A stretch of DNA of 64,000 nucleotides from Sialis fuliginosa. Its lineage: Eukaryota > Arthropoda > Insecta > Megaloptera > Sialidae. Location of the stretch: NCBI GenBank assembly GCA_961205875.1, contig OY540812.1, positions 29,769,098 through 29,833,097 on the forward strand, written 5' to 3'. Positions 33,111-45,332 of this stretch are shown here, piece after piece; within the stretch, counting starts at the first letter, position 1; the number at the start of each line of letters is the position of its first letter. Both the position numbers and the translations under genes were made by a program. Below the pieces are notes generated by a model that worked only from the letters and a program-made list of their open reading frames with translations, did not search any database and was not told the origin of the DNA.

Positions 33111-33946
33111 TCCTTAATATATATAAAACTCAACGTCTATCTGCCTGTCTGTCTGTCCGTTAATGCGCTTATAACTCGATTTACGTTTTTTTTAATTCAT
33201 AGATATGTTCTCTGGTCAGATTATAGGATATATGTTGTTACGTTAGGTAACATAGAAATAAGCAGTGACGATAATAGTAAATCAAGTCGGAAAAAGTTTG
33301 CCACGAGCGCGCTCTTTTGCATTACGCTGCCTAAACCGTTAAATATTGAACAAAATAATGTAGTATAGAATTGTGTATACACAATTTTATATATTATATA
33401 ATATATAATATAATTATATAAAATCTTTATATTATATATATTTGATATATTTATTATGATTATATATAATCAAAAGTTCGCGATACCATATATCTAACTT
33501 TTATATTTAAGCGACAAAACTGCTTTTATGTTACAAATTTAAAATGCTTGGTTTTTGTTTACATGGACTTATGACCTGCCTGCAAAACAATTATCCTTAT
33601 CAAAATAAATGATTTCATCGTTATAAGTACTTAATGTAGATATAATTTGTCCTTTACAGCATCCAATTTGATCTTTTAGTTTAGGAAATAACTGTCAATA
33701 AGTTATATACGGTAAAATATTATTAATAACGCGTGAACTAAAGAAGTGCAGCGTCGAAGCGGGGCAGAGGGAACGATTTGTTTGCGCTCGGCCGGTATTC
33801 GGATGTTTATTTTGTTTTCAATAATTAACTTTCAAATTTAAACAGAACAAAAATAATTTGTACTTTTTGTCCTGATTCGTTTTTGTTAGGTAATTTAGGT
33901 GTCGATAAGTTATTATTACAATAATAATTAATCGTGTTTGTACGCG
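33111..33946 (+). mobile_element. Non-autonomous Helitron, 3' end deleted
   Basis: Starts A|TCCTTAATATATATAAAAC followed by CTGTCTGTCTGTCCGTTA, the same 5' end as the complete Helitron at 62156-63480 (minus). Similarity runs through ACCGTTAAATATTGAAC and ends near AATCGTGTTTGTACGCGAG, where the 3' hairpin and CTAG are missing. No Rep/helicase coding sequence. Confidence 0.75.
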
Positions 33947-34119
33947 AGGGTATTGGGTAGTATGTATAGTGTATATGGCTAGTTATTTAATAAAAGTTAT
34001 TTTAATTGTCAAAATTATGCAAATACACAAAATATGCTAGGCGTGGGTCGTGAATTCTTTCGATTCACGCTGCAACCCGACGTGAGTGGGATTAAGTAAT
34101 TTATTCTTAAATAATATAT

Positions 34120-35163
34120 GAGTACGTTTACACAGCGCTGTTATTCCGGTTTTATTATAACCGATGTAGTTAAACCGTTTTAAGTGGTGCTGTTTACACA
34201 TACGAGAATAAGTGATGTCAGCTGGAATTATAATTTCGATTTGAAGTACGCTATAACTTCGATGGCGTACCAACAAGAAATCTCAAAAATACTTCGTCTC
34301 CTTTACGTCCCACGAATCACGTTTTCTTTTATTTCCATCTCTTCGTCTCGGGTGTTTTAACCATATTTTAACTGCGACAACGTTTTTTCAAATGTTAATG
34401 CGAAGTACATTACGATGAAATCCCTATGCTCCGTAGATACTTATATTTTTTGAGGTTGGCTAAATAGGTATAACTATGTCAATGCAGTTAACACCATAGA
34501 CATAGAGAATGGACCACGCATTTGACATGAAAACAGAGTCGTGTCAAAAGAAAGAGATAGAAACAGGTTTGGAATATACTTGTCCTTTTTTAAAACAGGA
34601 GTGTACCTAACTATTAAAAATATTCATAGATATATATAAAGAGGTTAAAAAACACAAAAATTATTAACGTTATAAAAAAATTTTATTTAAAAAAAACAAT
34701 TATTGATTTCTAAATAATATAAGTTTTGAATTTTTTGACCCAATTTTAATATCTTGTTCTTCCTGTTTCGTAGCTTCGTAATGTAACCTAATATCAAAAA
34801 AAATATTATAATATTATATATTATAATAAATTTTGCTATAGTAAGCTACCAATCAGATTCTTAGAAAAAGAGATAGATATATTCCAAACTACACTGCATC
34901 TCTCTCTCACTTTTTGAACAGATGTTAAACCATTGTGTTAATACAGAATGCACTGTCCATTCTCTGTGTCTATGGTTAACACGCATTTTTATTCCTGCTC
35001 TATTCCGGTTTATTTATGCTATTCCTGTAGACCAAGAAGAGTAGCATAAATAAACCGGATTAGTTATGTCGGGTATAAAGCGCCATCTACACAAACTTTT
35101 ACACCTGGTTTTATTACATCGGTTATAGTAAAACCGGAATAAAGGCGCTGTGTAAACGTACTC
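34120..35163. mobile_element. MITE with ~60-bp inverted ends and nested element
   Basis: Ends GAGTACGTTTACACAGCGC and its complement, continuing through TATTCCGGTTTTA and AACCGATGTA on both sides. A second element (34495-34974) is nested in the middle. Short motif ATTCCGGTTTATTTATGC and its complement form a further internal hairpin at 35006-35062. Confidence 0.8.
34495..34974. mobile_element. MITE nested in the 34120-35163 element
   Basis: Ends CATAGACATAGAGAATGGAC and GTCCATTCTCTGTGTCTATG. Perfect 8-bp duplication GTTAACAC at 34487-34494 and 34975-34982. Confidence 0.9.
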
Positions 35164-35184
35164 TATGATATGACAGTTATAGAG

Positions 35185-35999
35185 CAAGAGCTGACTGCAA
35201 AAAAATAACCTATCGAGTAACAGTGTAAAATATTTTTTAAATGTTAGTATCCATAGCGAGCATGAGAAAAATCATTTTGTGCCTGGGCGGAACTTGTTAA
35301 TTTTTCAGAGGGGTGGGGGGCGCTAAGGACTTAAAGCTAAATAAAAAAAATATTTTTTTTATACCAAGGCATGTGGCATGTTAAAATGTATAACTAAAGC
35401 ATCGGAAATTGACCCTCTTTCTTATTTTTGTCTAAATCAAAAATGGCGCCTGCAGGGGGTTTTAAAGCAAATAAAAAAATAAAAATGGTAATACCAAGGC
35501 GTGTGGGGTGTCAAAATGTAGATCTCAATTAGTAGAATATGACCAATTTTTTAATTTTTTTCTAACTAAAAAATGGCGTCAGCAGGGTTCTTTTAAACAG
35601 TATTTTATTTTGCCCCCTCCCCTCAAACTCTGTAACTACTGGCTCAAAAAATCTGAAAAAAATTTGGTAACGAGGTTTTGGTGGGGTTACCAACTACAAA
35701 TACTAAATTCAACAATATCTTTTTAAATTTTGGAACAATATTTATTTAATATTATTTAAAAAATATAAGAAAGAGGGTAAATTTCCGCTGCTTTGGTCAT
35801 TCATTTTAACATGCCACATGCCTTGGTTTAAAAAAAAATTTTTACCTACCTTTAGCTCCATAGCCCTCCCCCCCCCTGAAAAATGAACAAGTTCCGCCCA
35901 GGCACAAAATGATTTTTCTCATGGTCGCTATGGGTACTAACATTTAAAAAACATTTTACCTGTTACTCGATAGGCTAGTTTTTTTGCAGTCAGCTCTTG
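35185..35999. mobile_element. Foldback element carrying an inverted copy of the ~300-bp unit
   Basis: Ends CAAGAGCTGACTGCAAAAAA and its complement. Arms of 150 bp or more include CCTATCGAGTAACA and GTGCCTGGGCGGAACTTG. The centre (35430-35740) is the ~300-bp unit in reverse orientation. Confidence 0.85.
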
Positions 36000-36745
36000 G
36001 TCTATTAGGTTAGTGTCAGAATAAATAAAATGTTATTCCAATGATACCAAAAATGACCGACATTTAGAAAAAGGTTTCATGACGTCATAACTGTTCATGA
36101 AGAAGAAAACAAATAACCCTAAAGAAAGCCAAGAAAGGAAGAAAGAAGAAGAAGAAGAACACATGATTGCCTAAATAACTTTGCTTGAATTCATCGACAT
36201 TCAGTTTTTTGATATAGTTCCGCATATTTTTACTTTAGTCTAGCCCTGTATTTTGTACCTTCTATTTTTATGTGAATAGTTGTCCTCACCCCATACCCCT
36301 CTCGTCACTGATGTAGAATCTATGTTAACTATGGTTCACAACAAAATCAATATTATGTCACATACGTGCAATTATTTGCTCTACTAAAATACATTGTATT
36401 ATTATGGCAAATACATTGTCCGCTGCAAATTCAAACTTTATGTTGCCATATAAGTTTGAAGAGGAATATAACATCCAAATTTATAAAACTTCGCTCGCTT
36501 CGCGCACTCGGTATAGGCAACTTTTTTTTCTTTAATGGAATGGTGTATTTTTTATTTCTTATATCAATAAAACATGTTATTCTGGTTAATCCTTTATAAA
36601 AAACATTTTTTTAAAGCAATACATTACCTATACAAACATTAACGTATTTATCTTTCAGTAATTGAATTTAATTGACGAAATGTAAGCTCGCGTGAACAGT
36701 GATACATTTTTAGTGCAGTATTGCATGTTTTTATTATATTAATTA
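36000..36745. other. Gene-free stretch
   Basis: AT-rich with an AAGAAGAAG tract near 36150. The 36366-36599 open frame lacks any domain-like content. Text at 36240-36320 (TGTGAATAGTTGTCCTCACC) resembles 55470-55500, another piece shared with the ankyrin flanks. Confidence 0.45.
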
Positions 36746-36857
36746 CTAGCTGGGCCCACGCGGCTTCGCTCGTGTGGACTACGGAATTATTGTTTAGGAT
36801 TTAAAAAAAATATAGTTGAATTAAGTACAAACACGATTAGTTATTATTGTAATAATG
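36746..36857 (-). mobile_element. Helitron 3' terminus
   Basis: On the minus strand it ends ...GAGCGAAGCCGCGTGGGC...CTAG|T, with the GC-rich hairpin typical of Helitron 3' ends. About 110 bp match the 3' part of the 62156-63480 Helitron; the rest is missing and the ~300-bp unit follows directly. Confidence 0.75.
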
Positions 36858-37690
36858 TAAAAATTCGGGAAAGACATACACGAGTGTATGTCATAAGGGT
36901 TCCGAAGTACGTACTACGTGAAATGTTTGGAACCACTTACAGGTGCATTTTTAAGTTAAAGTTAAAATATAAAAAAGTGTCAAGTTCTACTAATTGAGAT
37001 CTATATTTTGACACACCACATGCCTAGATATCAAAATAAAAAATTATATGACGCCCCTCCCTATAATTCCAAAATATAAAATTATATTGTTGACTTTAGT
37101 ATTTGTCGTTGGTAGTCCCACCAAAACCTCGTTACCAATTTTTTTTCAGATTTTTTGAGCCAGTAGTTATAGAGTTAAAGGGGGGGGGGGATAAAACACT
37201 GCTTTTAGCCCCCTACAGGCGCCATTTTTGAGTTAGAAAAAAAATAAAAAATATGGTCATGTTCTACGAATTGAGATGTACATTTTGACATACCACATGC
37301 CTAGATATGAATATAAACATTTTTAATTCTCTTACACCCCTCCCTATTATTCCAAAATTTAAAATTATATTGTTGACTTTAGTATTTGTCGTTGGTAGTC
37401 CCACCAAAACCTCGTTACCAAATTTTTTTCAGATTTTTTGAGTCGGTAGTTACAGAGTTAGAGGGGGGGTGGGCAGAATAAAATACTGCTTTTAGCCCCC
37501 TACAGGTGCCGTTTTTGAGTTAGAAAAAAAATAAAAAATATGGTCAAATTCTACTAATTGAGATGTACATTTTGCCACACCCTCTAGTAAAATATTTACA
37601 AATTTATTGAATAAATAATTTTTCAGGGGGGGGCAAAAAGGAGATAAAGCTAGGTAAAAAAAATATTTTTTTATACCAAGGCATGTGGCA
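36858..37690. repeat. ~300-bp tandem unit, third locus (more than 2 periods)
   Basis: Begins like 21652 (GAAGTACGTACTACGTG) and then shows successive periods of about 300 bp sharing TTGTCGTTGGTAGTCCCACC, CAGATTTTTTGAG and CCCCCTACAGG. It ends at the 37696 element. Confidence 0.85.
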
Positions 37691-37695
37691 CGTTA

Positions 37696-38186
37696 AGGTG
37701 CGGTTACATCAAGCGCGCCGCGCCGCGCTGCGCTGCGCCGAACACGCAAAATGTTTATGCTTGTTTGATTTGAACGGCAAAACGCGCACGAACGCGCATG
37801 TTTGTGTGCGTACGTTTACGATCCGCTCGGAGTCGGTACATCAAAGAAAAATGCACGTTCGTGCGCGTTCAGTTTAAACGGGTTGAAGAACTTTTAACTG
37901 AAATTTTGAATTAGACTATTGTAGTTGATAAAATGAATGACTGGTGTCATTCTAAAGTAAACTAAGAAATCGATGTGTACAGATCAAGGTATTAAATGCG
38001 TTTGAGAATGTTTAATTAATTAACAGTTGTATCGCAATTCATGGCGAACTAATCATGGAACCTACAAAAACGCTAACGTCCATTGACAATGGTAGGTTTG
38101 CACGAACACAATTTTTTTGTTTTGCGCCGCGCTGCGCTGTGCCGAATTGCTCGGCGCAGCGCGGTGCGCTTGATGTAACCGCACCT
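37696..38186. mobile_element. CpG-rich MITE, PIF/Harbinger-like
   Basis: Ends AGGTGCGGTTACATCAAGCG and CGCTTGATGTAACCGCACCT. 3-bp duplication TTA on both sides, as in PIF/Harbinger elements. Subterminal CGCGCCGCGC runs are very CpG-rich against the AT-rich background. Confidence 0.8.
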
Positions 38187-38217
38187 TTAAAGAGACGTTC
38201 AGTTTTATATACATATA

Positions 38218-39393
38218 CAGGATGATTCAGTGCTGTCGTACCAAACTTGAACAGTAAATTAAGAGACATATTTTAAGCAAAAAACATTATATGAACATGT
38301 GTCCGGAAATTTTTCGTAAGGGGGCTACAGTCCTCCAAAGATTTTATTCAAAATTAGTTTTTATTTAATATCTGGAGACCCCATTATGCTAAAGTTATGA
38401 AATTTGATACAGGGTTTAGTATTAATAAGTGTTATCGATTTCCAGTATTGAACAATTATAATTTAGATCAGGGCTGTATGAAGCCAGTGGGCCCATCGAT
38501 TTTTATCTAGTATTTTTTTGTTCTTTAATTTTTTCCTGAATTAGATATTTGAATAAGATTGTATGGCACAAAATACACAAAAATATACTTTGGTCATTTA
38601 TCATAGAATAAACCGTTTACGAGAAATATGGATGCAAAAGAAAGGATGCAGAATTTTACTTAATACGGATGCTTCAAATTACAAAAAATATTTTTATATT
38701 CTTGTTCTATGATAAAAAATAAGACAAAAAGATAATAAAAATATACCTCCAAAAATTCATCCTTACCAACAAATAGCCATTTTAAGTATCGCTTTCTAGT
38801 TATGTTAGTAAATTACTTGCAACATTAATAGAACTGGCTATAGGTCTAAGAGGACACGTATTAGGTGATATATGTACATGAACTTTTTTCTTACCTTTAA
38901 TCAAAGAACAGGAATATAAATTTATTTTGTTTCATTTGAAGCATCCGTATTAAGTAAAATTCTGCATGCTTTCTTTTGCATCGATATTGCTCGTAAACGG
39001 TTTATCCTATGATAAATGAGCAAAGTATATTTTTGTGTATTTTGTCTCATACAGTCTTATTCAAATTTTTAACTCAGGAAAAAATTGAAGAACAAAAAAT
39101 ACTGAATAAGAATCGACGGGCCTCCTAGGCCCATACAACCCTGGCCAAATTACTATTGTTTGATACTGGATATCGATAACACTTATTAATACTAAACCCT
39201 GTATCAAATTTCATAACTACGGCACAATAGGTTCTCAAGATATTAAATAAAAACTAATTTTGAGTAAAATCTTTAGAGGGCTGTAGCCCCCTTATGACAA
39301 ATTTCCGGACACATGTTTATATAATGTTTTTTGCTTAAAATATTTTTCTCGATGTACCGTTTAAGTTTGGCACGACAGTGCTGAATCACCCTG
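38218..39393. mobile_element. Foldback element with TA flanks and nested MITE
   Basis: Ends CAGGATGATTCAGTGC and the reverse complement of GCTGAATCACCCTG, each flanked by TA. Arms about 240 bp, related to 1898-2369 (GTGTCCGGAA, TTAATATCTGGAGA). A second palindromic element occupies 38469-39143. Confidence 0.85.
38469..39143. mobile_element. Palindromic MITE nested at the centre of the 38218-39393 element
   Basis: Ends CAGGGCTGTATGAAGCC and the reverse complement of CCATACAACCCTG. Arms of about 230 bp include AACCGTTTACGAG and GGATGCTTC. No clear target duplication. Confidence 0.75.
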
Positions 39394-39452
39394 TATAGAT
39401 AAAATGTAACCATTTCCATTGATTTTGAATAATATAAAATACTTGCTATGAT

Positions 39453-39837
39453 TGGGTGGGTTTAGCGAGCTCAGCGGTTGAAAATCAGCAGTCAATTATG
39501 CTGAGTATGCTGACAGTAAACTGCTTCAAATTCTCTTAACCGTGAGCTTATAGTCATAGTATCACAAAAAACATAAATATTACCATTAACATTTCTACGA
39601 ACGAGCCTGTTATTAATAATAACGAAATCCTTTTAAAAAATTGGTTTGTTCATTTTTTTCGACAAGAACGACTCAGAAAACGCAAAAATAATTTACCTAA
39701 TAGCTGACCGACGCAGCGTTAATTTTTTGCGCTGACCTGTTTACTCAGCTGTTGGAAATCAGCGTTTGCGCAGCGGCCCGTTTAGCGAAACCGATTTGGT
39801 CAGCATCTCAGCCGCTGACATTCGCTAAACGCACCCA
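39453..39837. mobile_element. MITE
   Basis: Ends TGGGTGGGTTTAGCGA and TCGCTAAACGCACCCA. The text is enriched in AGCGCTGA/TCAGCG hexamers, scattered as short internal repeats such as CAGCGG and TCAGCG. Confidence 0.7.
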
Positions 39838-39937
39838 TTGAAAAAAGTTTATCAACCACTGGTATTATTGAATTCACTGTTAATAATAATCAAGAGAAAT
39901 ACTATTTTATTTTTATTTGATCACTAGGGTCGATCCA

Positions 39938-40032
39938 GACTATCGAGTCCGGTCTTGCTCCAGGCAAATATTCAGTATAGTAAATACTGTATTGGAGTGT
40001 GACTAGAGCGAGACCGGCACGATACCTATAGT
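39938..40032. repeat. Short inverted repeat
   Basis: GAGTCCGGTCTTGCTC and GAGCGAGACCGGCACGA pair as imperfect arms around a TATAGTAAATACTGTA centre. Probably a very small MITE. Confidence 0.6.
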
Positions 40033-40060
40033 GTGGATGCTTTCATTATTTATTGTTTTT

Positions 40061-42003
40061 AGGTTTCCGTAGAAAATTAATGATGAAATTTGGTATACGG
40101 ACGAAGACTGATAACATAAAAACAGAAATGATAAGATTTTTGAAAAAAAAATTTTTTGGATCCCCTTTCCATAGACTGAAAAATGAACTCACATTTTTTT
40201 CACTTACCCCATTGAGTGGGTTATCTTTAGATAGGTCTCCTAAAATGCAACAAAAAATGTTATATAACCTTTTGATTTTAACCCTTCAGTCACGATATAT
40301 TTGCATTTAAATGTCGTTATCAGAGCGTCCCCTCCCCCCCCCCCCTTCTGCTTTCTAAACTATCGATGCAAAAAAAACGGCCCGCGCCTAGCTTTAGTTA
40401 TAAGCACGTCTAAATAAAACCAGTGGTTCTTAAACGTATTTCGTCATAAAAAAGTCGGGGATGATTTTGCTAAAATAAGTGGATACTGCAACCCATGAGA
40501 AAAAAATTAGCTAAATTTATTCAATGGCACAGTTCCTATACTTTCCCGGCTACGGTTTCTATATTTAATTTTGTCAGGCCATTGGCTCCGTCAAATTCCC
40601 GGTATCCCTGCGAACTAATCCAGCCCTGTTTAGCAAGAAATTAGAGATGTTTTAAAAGTATTAAGACACTTACATTCCTTACGATACGGTCGCATGCAAA
40701 TTTATAATATGTTATACCCTTTGAATCAGTTTGGGATTTTGATATGTTGTTTGAGTACATACAAGGTATATTTTATGAAGAAATGGTGATTGCTCTCCGA
40801 GTACAACATAGTGTTTTTTTTATTTTTTAAATTTTATTAATTTTTTATTCAGGTTTACTATGTATACACAGAGAATTATAATAATATTACATCTAATCAG
40901 TCATAAGTTCCTCTATAATATACTACAAGCGTCATCAATTCGATTGACGGATTATAAAACAGTTTTTTTTTCAAAAATTATAAATATTTGAAAGCTAATA
41001 TTTGGTCAGGTTGAAGTTACATACATTTATTGAAAAATAAAACGGCCAAGTGCGTGTTGGGCACGCACATGATAGGTTTCCGTAGTCATTACGATTTATA
41101 AACAAGAATTATTTCAACGGACGCTCTGATAACGACATTTAAATGCAAATCTATCGTGACTAAAGGGTAAAAATCAAAAGGTCATATAACATTTTTTGTT
41201 GCATTTTAGGAGACCTATCTAAAGATACCCCACTCAATGGGGTAAGTGAAAAAAAATTTGAGAACAATTTTCAGTCTATGGGAGGGGGTCCAAAATAATT
41301 TTAACAGTGTTCGTTATAATTTTCAGTGAAAGTACTAATTAAAAGCTACATTCTAAATTTTTTTCAGATTTTTTGAAAAGATAGTTTAGAAATTAAGGGA
41401 GGGGGGGGACGCTCTGATAACGACATTTAAATGCAAATATATCGTGACTGAAGGGTTAAAATCAAAAGATCATTTAACATTTTTTGTTGCATTTTAGGTG
41501 ACCTATCCAATGACATCACATTCAATGGGATATGTGAAAAAAAAAGTTCATTTTTCAGTGAGAGGGGGGTCTAAAATAATTTTGACAGTGTTCGTTATAA
41601 TTTTCAGTGGAAGTACTAATTAAAGGCTACATTCATGAATTTTTTCAGATTTTTTAAATTGATAGTTTAGAAATTAGGGTGGGGGGGACGCTTTTATCAC
41701 GACTTTGAACGCAAATATATCGTGACTGAAGGGTTAAAATCAAAATGTCATATTGCATTTTAGGAGACCTATCTAAAGACTCCCCACTTAATGGATTAAG
41801 TGAAAATTTTTTTTGAAAATACCTTTCAGTCTATGGAAAGGGGGTTCAAATTTTTTTTTTTTTTTAAATATTATCATTTCTGTTTTTGGGTTATCAGTCT
41901 TCGTCTGTATACCAAATTTCATCTTAATCGGCTTAAAATTTTTGAGGACGGACGGGCGGACATGGCGAAACTATAAGGTTTCCTAGTTTTCTACGGAAAC
42001 CTA
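40061..42003. mobile_element. Foldback element with internal ~285-bp tandem units
   Basis: Starts AGGTTTCCGTAGAAAA and ends TTTTCTACGGAAACCT. Both arms contain ACCAAATTTCATC, AGTCTTCGTC and the TTATCATTTCTGTTTTT stretch (right arm 41850-42003). Inside, at about 41120, 41408 and 41687, a unit starting GGACGCTCTGATAACGACA repeats, and it recurs inverted at 40150-40345. The dispersed terminus also seen at 29765 lies at 41035-41115. Confidence 0.85.
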
Positions 42004-42375
42004 AAAATCAACCAAATCTATGCGAAGGCCGATTTTGCATGCTTACTCAACTATAGCCTTTATAAACGAAATTTGATTTATCAATCCAGTTTTATATGTA
42101 GATATTATATGTATATAATAAGTATATTTATAATTAGTCTTGCTGCATTCTTACTTAAAAATTTGAGGAACCTATGAACTAATAACATAAATGATTATTA
42201 TCGTTGTAAATAAATACAAAATTATCTCCACATAATACTTGATTTTTAATAGCACACAATTTAATTAATATATACATATTATAAAATGCATTAAAATGTT
42301 TGACTTTTATAATAAAATGAAAATAAAATATATATTGACATCAATAGAAACATTTATTATAACATCACTATAAAC

Positions 42376-42721
42376 CAGTGGTCACCAAACTTTTCGAGAA
42401 ACGGTCCGGATCGAATTTTTTTAAACATGGGGGGCCGGACGAAAAATATTCTTGTTGGAATCCTATTAGAACATTTCTTTACATGTGCAATGTGCTATGC
42501 AAACAGAGTATATATCAGAATTTATAATGGCAAATATCTATTAAAATTTACATATATACCTATGTAACTACATATTAAATATCTGTACCTACATCAAATC
42601 ATTAAATTTTATAAAATTAATAATTCTTATACATAAAATATTTATATATAAAAATTGGGAGCCGGATGAAAATCTTTGAAGAACCGGATCCGGCCCGCGG
42701 GTCGTAGTTTGGTAACCGCTG
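42376..42721. mobile_element. hAT-like MITE
   Basis: Ends CAGTGGTCACCAAACT and the complement of AGTTTGGTAACCGCTG. Perfect 8-bp duplication CTATAAAC at 42368-42375 and 42722-42729. Subterminal GGCCGGA / CCGGCCCGC text is typical of this hAT group. Confidence 0.94.
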
Positions 42722-43655
42722 CTATAAACAGATAATTCAATTAATTAACAAATTTTTATAGGTACATAAATGGCACACGTTTGTACATTTCTATAATTTA
42801 TGAACACACTTCAAAATTTTTTCTACGGTTTTATTAAATAGTGATAAATAAAAATAAGTTATAAACATTATATTTATTTATAATTAAACAAGCTCCACCT
42901 CTGCAATACTCGAGTCAGACCCGGTTTATTATAATTACTTAAATACAAATACATGCTATTGTAAATTGAGGTATTTTATTTAAAGCACATTTAAAATATC
43001 ACATTGCATTTTTTATAACACTAGGGGGAGTTGAGGAGGGTTCATACATTTTTAATAAAATATAAATTTTCTGTATAAAAACATTAAAAAAACAAAACAA
43101 AAGTTGTTTTAACTGGAATTTTGGTCCTCTCTACATAACATAACAACATTATTTGAGAAAAATTTGAGTATGAATTTCATGTTAAAAAAAATAATTGAAA
43201 ACTGTATTAAACCACCCCGACCCCGGGGACCCTTGATACACGTATTGGAGAGGAATAATACACATATAAAAAAAGTTCGTTCGAAGTAGAGTAACGTAAT
43301 ATTATTCATACATCTTAAAGATAATTTAAAAAAAGTCATAAAATAAATTATACCTCAAAATAAGAAGAAATTATAAATATAGATTATTATGCAAATATAA
43401 TAATTTTATTAAATTAGGCAATTAACCAAATCATTTTGGATGGTAATAAAAGACGTTGGTCGGTCATCAGATCAATACAAATGAGAAGATCGAATGGTTC
43501 CATCAGTATTATACATTACCAAACCTCCCCATTTTTATTGTATAAACACTCCCCGGGTGAAAGTTTTAAAAATTGTATGTTTTGAAAAGATTGGAAATAT
43601 TATAGAAAAACGAAATCAACATTACAAACAAATACATAAATGTAACTGTTATACG

Positions 43656-44058
43656 CAGGTCCGGATTTACCATGCAGGCAGAGTAGGCAGCTGCCTAGGG
43701 CGGCAAGAATTGAAGGGCGGCAAATTTTGGTGGAAACTTTTAAAACTTGTTATATTCGTGGGAATTGAATTTGATTTTGATTCCATTATCGATGAGTTTG
43801 CCATCCAAAAATCGAGACATAAAAATTTCAACCCATAAGCAATAATTTATCTATACATGTAACTCAAGCAGGACTAAAAAAAAGGTCTTTCAGTGTTTCC
43901 TAATGTAACTTTATAAAAATTTATAAAATTTGAAACCGACGCGACCAAAAAAAAAGGTCCTGAGTTATTAAAAAAAGTTTTATCAAACTGTTAGTTTCGA
44001 GGGGGGGGGGCAATTTTCATAACTGCCTAGGGGCGGCAAATTTCTAAATCCGGGCCTG
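43656..44058. mobile_element. hAT-like MITE
   Basis: Ends CAGGTCCGGATTTACC and the complement of TAAATCCGGGCCTG. Perfect 8-bp duplication GTTATACG at 43648-43655 and 44059-44066. Subterminal CTGCCTAGGGCGGCAA occurs on both sides. The open frame 43494-43838 running into it is chance. Confidence 0.93.
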
Positions 44059-44597
44059 GTTATACGTATTCAAAATAAAATCCATTCAAAATAACACAAT
44101 TTGTTACTGTTTTTAAATGCATTGAAATTGAAATATGATGAAAATGACCATCAAGATGATAATTTAAAGATTAAACTGTTGATATGTTGTGGCGGGTGAT
44201 CAGTACCATCTATTGGTGTTAAACATATTTTGGTAATTACGTTAGTACACTTATTAATCCATCTGTATGAACGCTCCCCATCTCCTCCTATAAATAAATT
44301 TATTTAAAGCACCTTTTATATATCACATTGCATTTTTTATAACAATATATAATTTTTTTCAAAAAGTTAAAAATATATATTATATGCATTATGCATATCG
44401 TCCATGTCTTAATATTAAGTAAAGGCTTACGAGGTTCGACTGCGCCAGGTCTATGGATCAGAGCCTACAAGCATAGTTGTGCAAGTACTTTTACTTTTGA
44501 GGTAATTGTAAGATACTAGCACCAGTCTTGGTCGCTTTAACAGCAAGGTATAGTTTTTTGAGATTGATGGGCTTCTTGTGAACTCATTTTTCATCTT

Positions 44598-44739
44598 ACT
44601 CATAGTCCTGATCTGAATCCACCTGACTTCGATCTCTTCCCCAAGCTGAAGGAACCCCTTCGGGGGGTGCGTTTTCTGACGCTAAAAGAGCTCCGAAGAG
44701 AAGTAACCCGACAGATTCGGATGCTCATTTCAAAATCAT
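44598..44739 (+). pseudogene. Tc1/mariner transposase fragment
   Basis: A frame of about 47 codons reads THSPDLNPPDFDLFPKLKE then LRGVRFLTLKELRREVTRQ. The HSPDLNPPDFDLFPKLK block is the third catalytic region of mariner-type transposases. No ends or upstream domains remain. It sits 0.6 kb beyond the 3' end of ankyrin gene 2. Confidence 0.85.
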
Positions 44740-44833
44740 CAAAATCGTGTGTTAGGGGGAGGGGTGACATCCTAAAATATTTGTTTTTAAGATATCAAGA
44801 ACAACACATGTTACGTGAAAATTTTACATAACT

Positions 44834-45125
44834 TTTTTTGTAGAGCTTTCAATTTCCTATAAGTCTACAATGTTTGTTGTAAAATATTCCTTCACAAAGA
44901 TTTATCTCAATTTGCTTTAAAAAATCGTCGTTTGTTTTTTTGAATTTCTATTTACTTTGACATAATAAATATCATTTTGACGTTTTAAATATTATTTTGA
45001 CATTTTAAGTGTCATTTTGACGTTTGCATAACAGAAAAATTTAGATTTAGATTGAAATTGTCAAAAATTAAAAAATATACGAAAAAAAAATTAAATGGTT
45101 AACCAATAGCAGTTCATGAGAATAG
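44834..45125. repeat. Direct repeat on the 3' side of ankyrin gene 2
   Basis: Matches 51414-51690 in the same orientation (TTTTGTAGAGC, CAATTTCCTATAA, AAAGATTTATCTCAATTTGC, ATTTTGACGTTTGCATAA). This copy has about two extra TTGACnTTTTAAnTnTCAT mini-repeats. Confidence 0.8.
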
Positions 45126-45332
45126 GTACTTCATCGGTGTTTATTAAAATCGTCCCGTCTACTAGTAATTAATAAATAAATTACACTAATTAGTTTAAAT
45201 TATCACTATTTTGACACCCATTAGCCAATTGTCATCAAATTAAGCGTCTATTCATATTCGTCTGATTACGCCACTGCCCTATAATTCCATTTCCTCCGGA
45301 ACATGGAAGTGGAAGAAAAAGAAAGATCGAAG

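Noticed and set aside
38469-39143. 8-bp target duplication for the nested palindrome
   Set aside because: The flanks do not match; the element may sit at the palindrome centre by another route.
43494-43838. 114-codon open frame
   Set aside because: Runs into a hAT-like MITE with exact ends; composition of chance reading.
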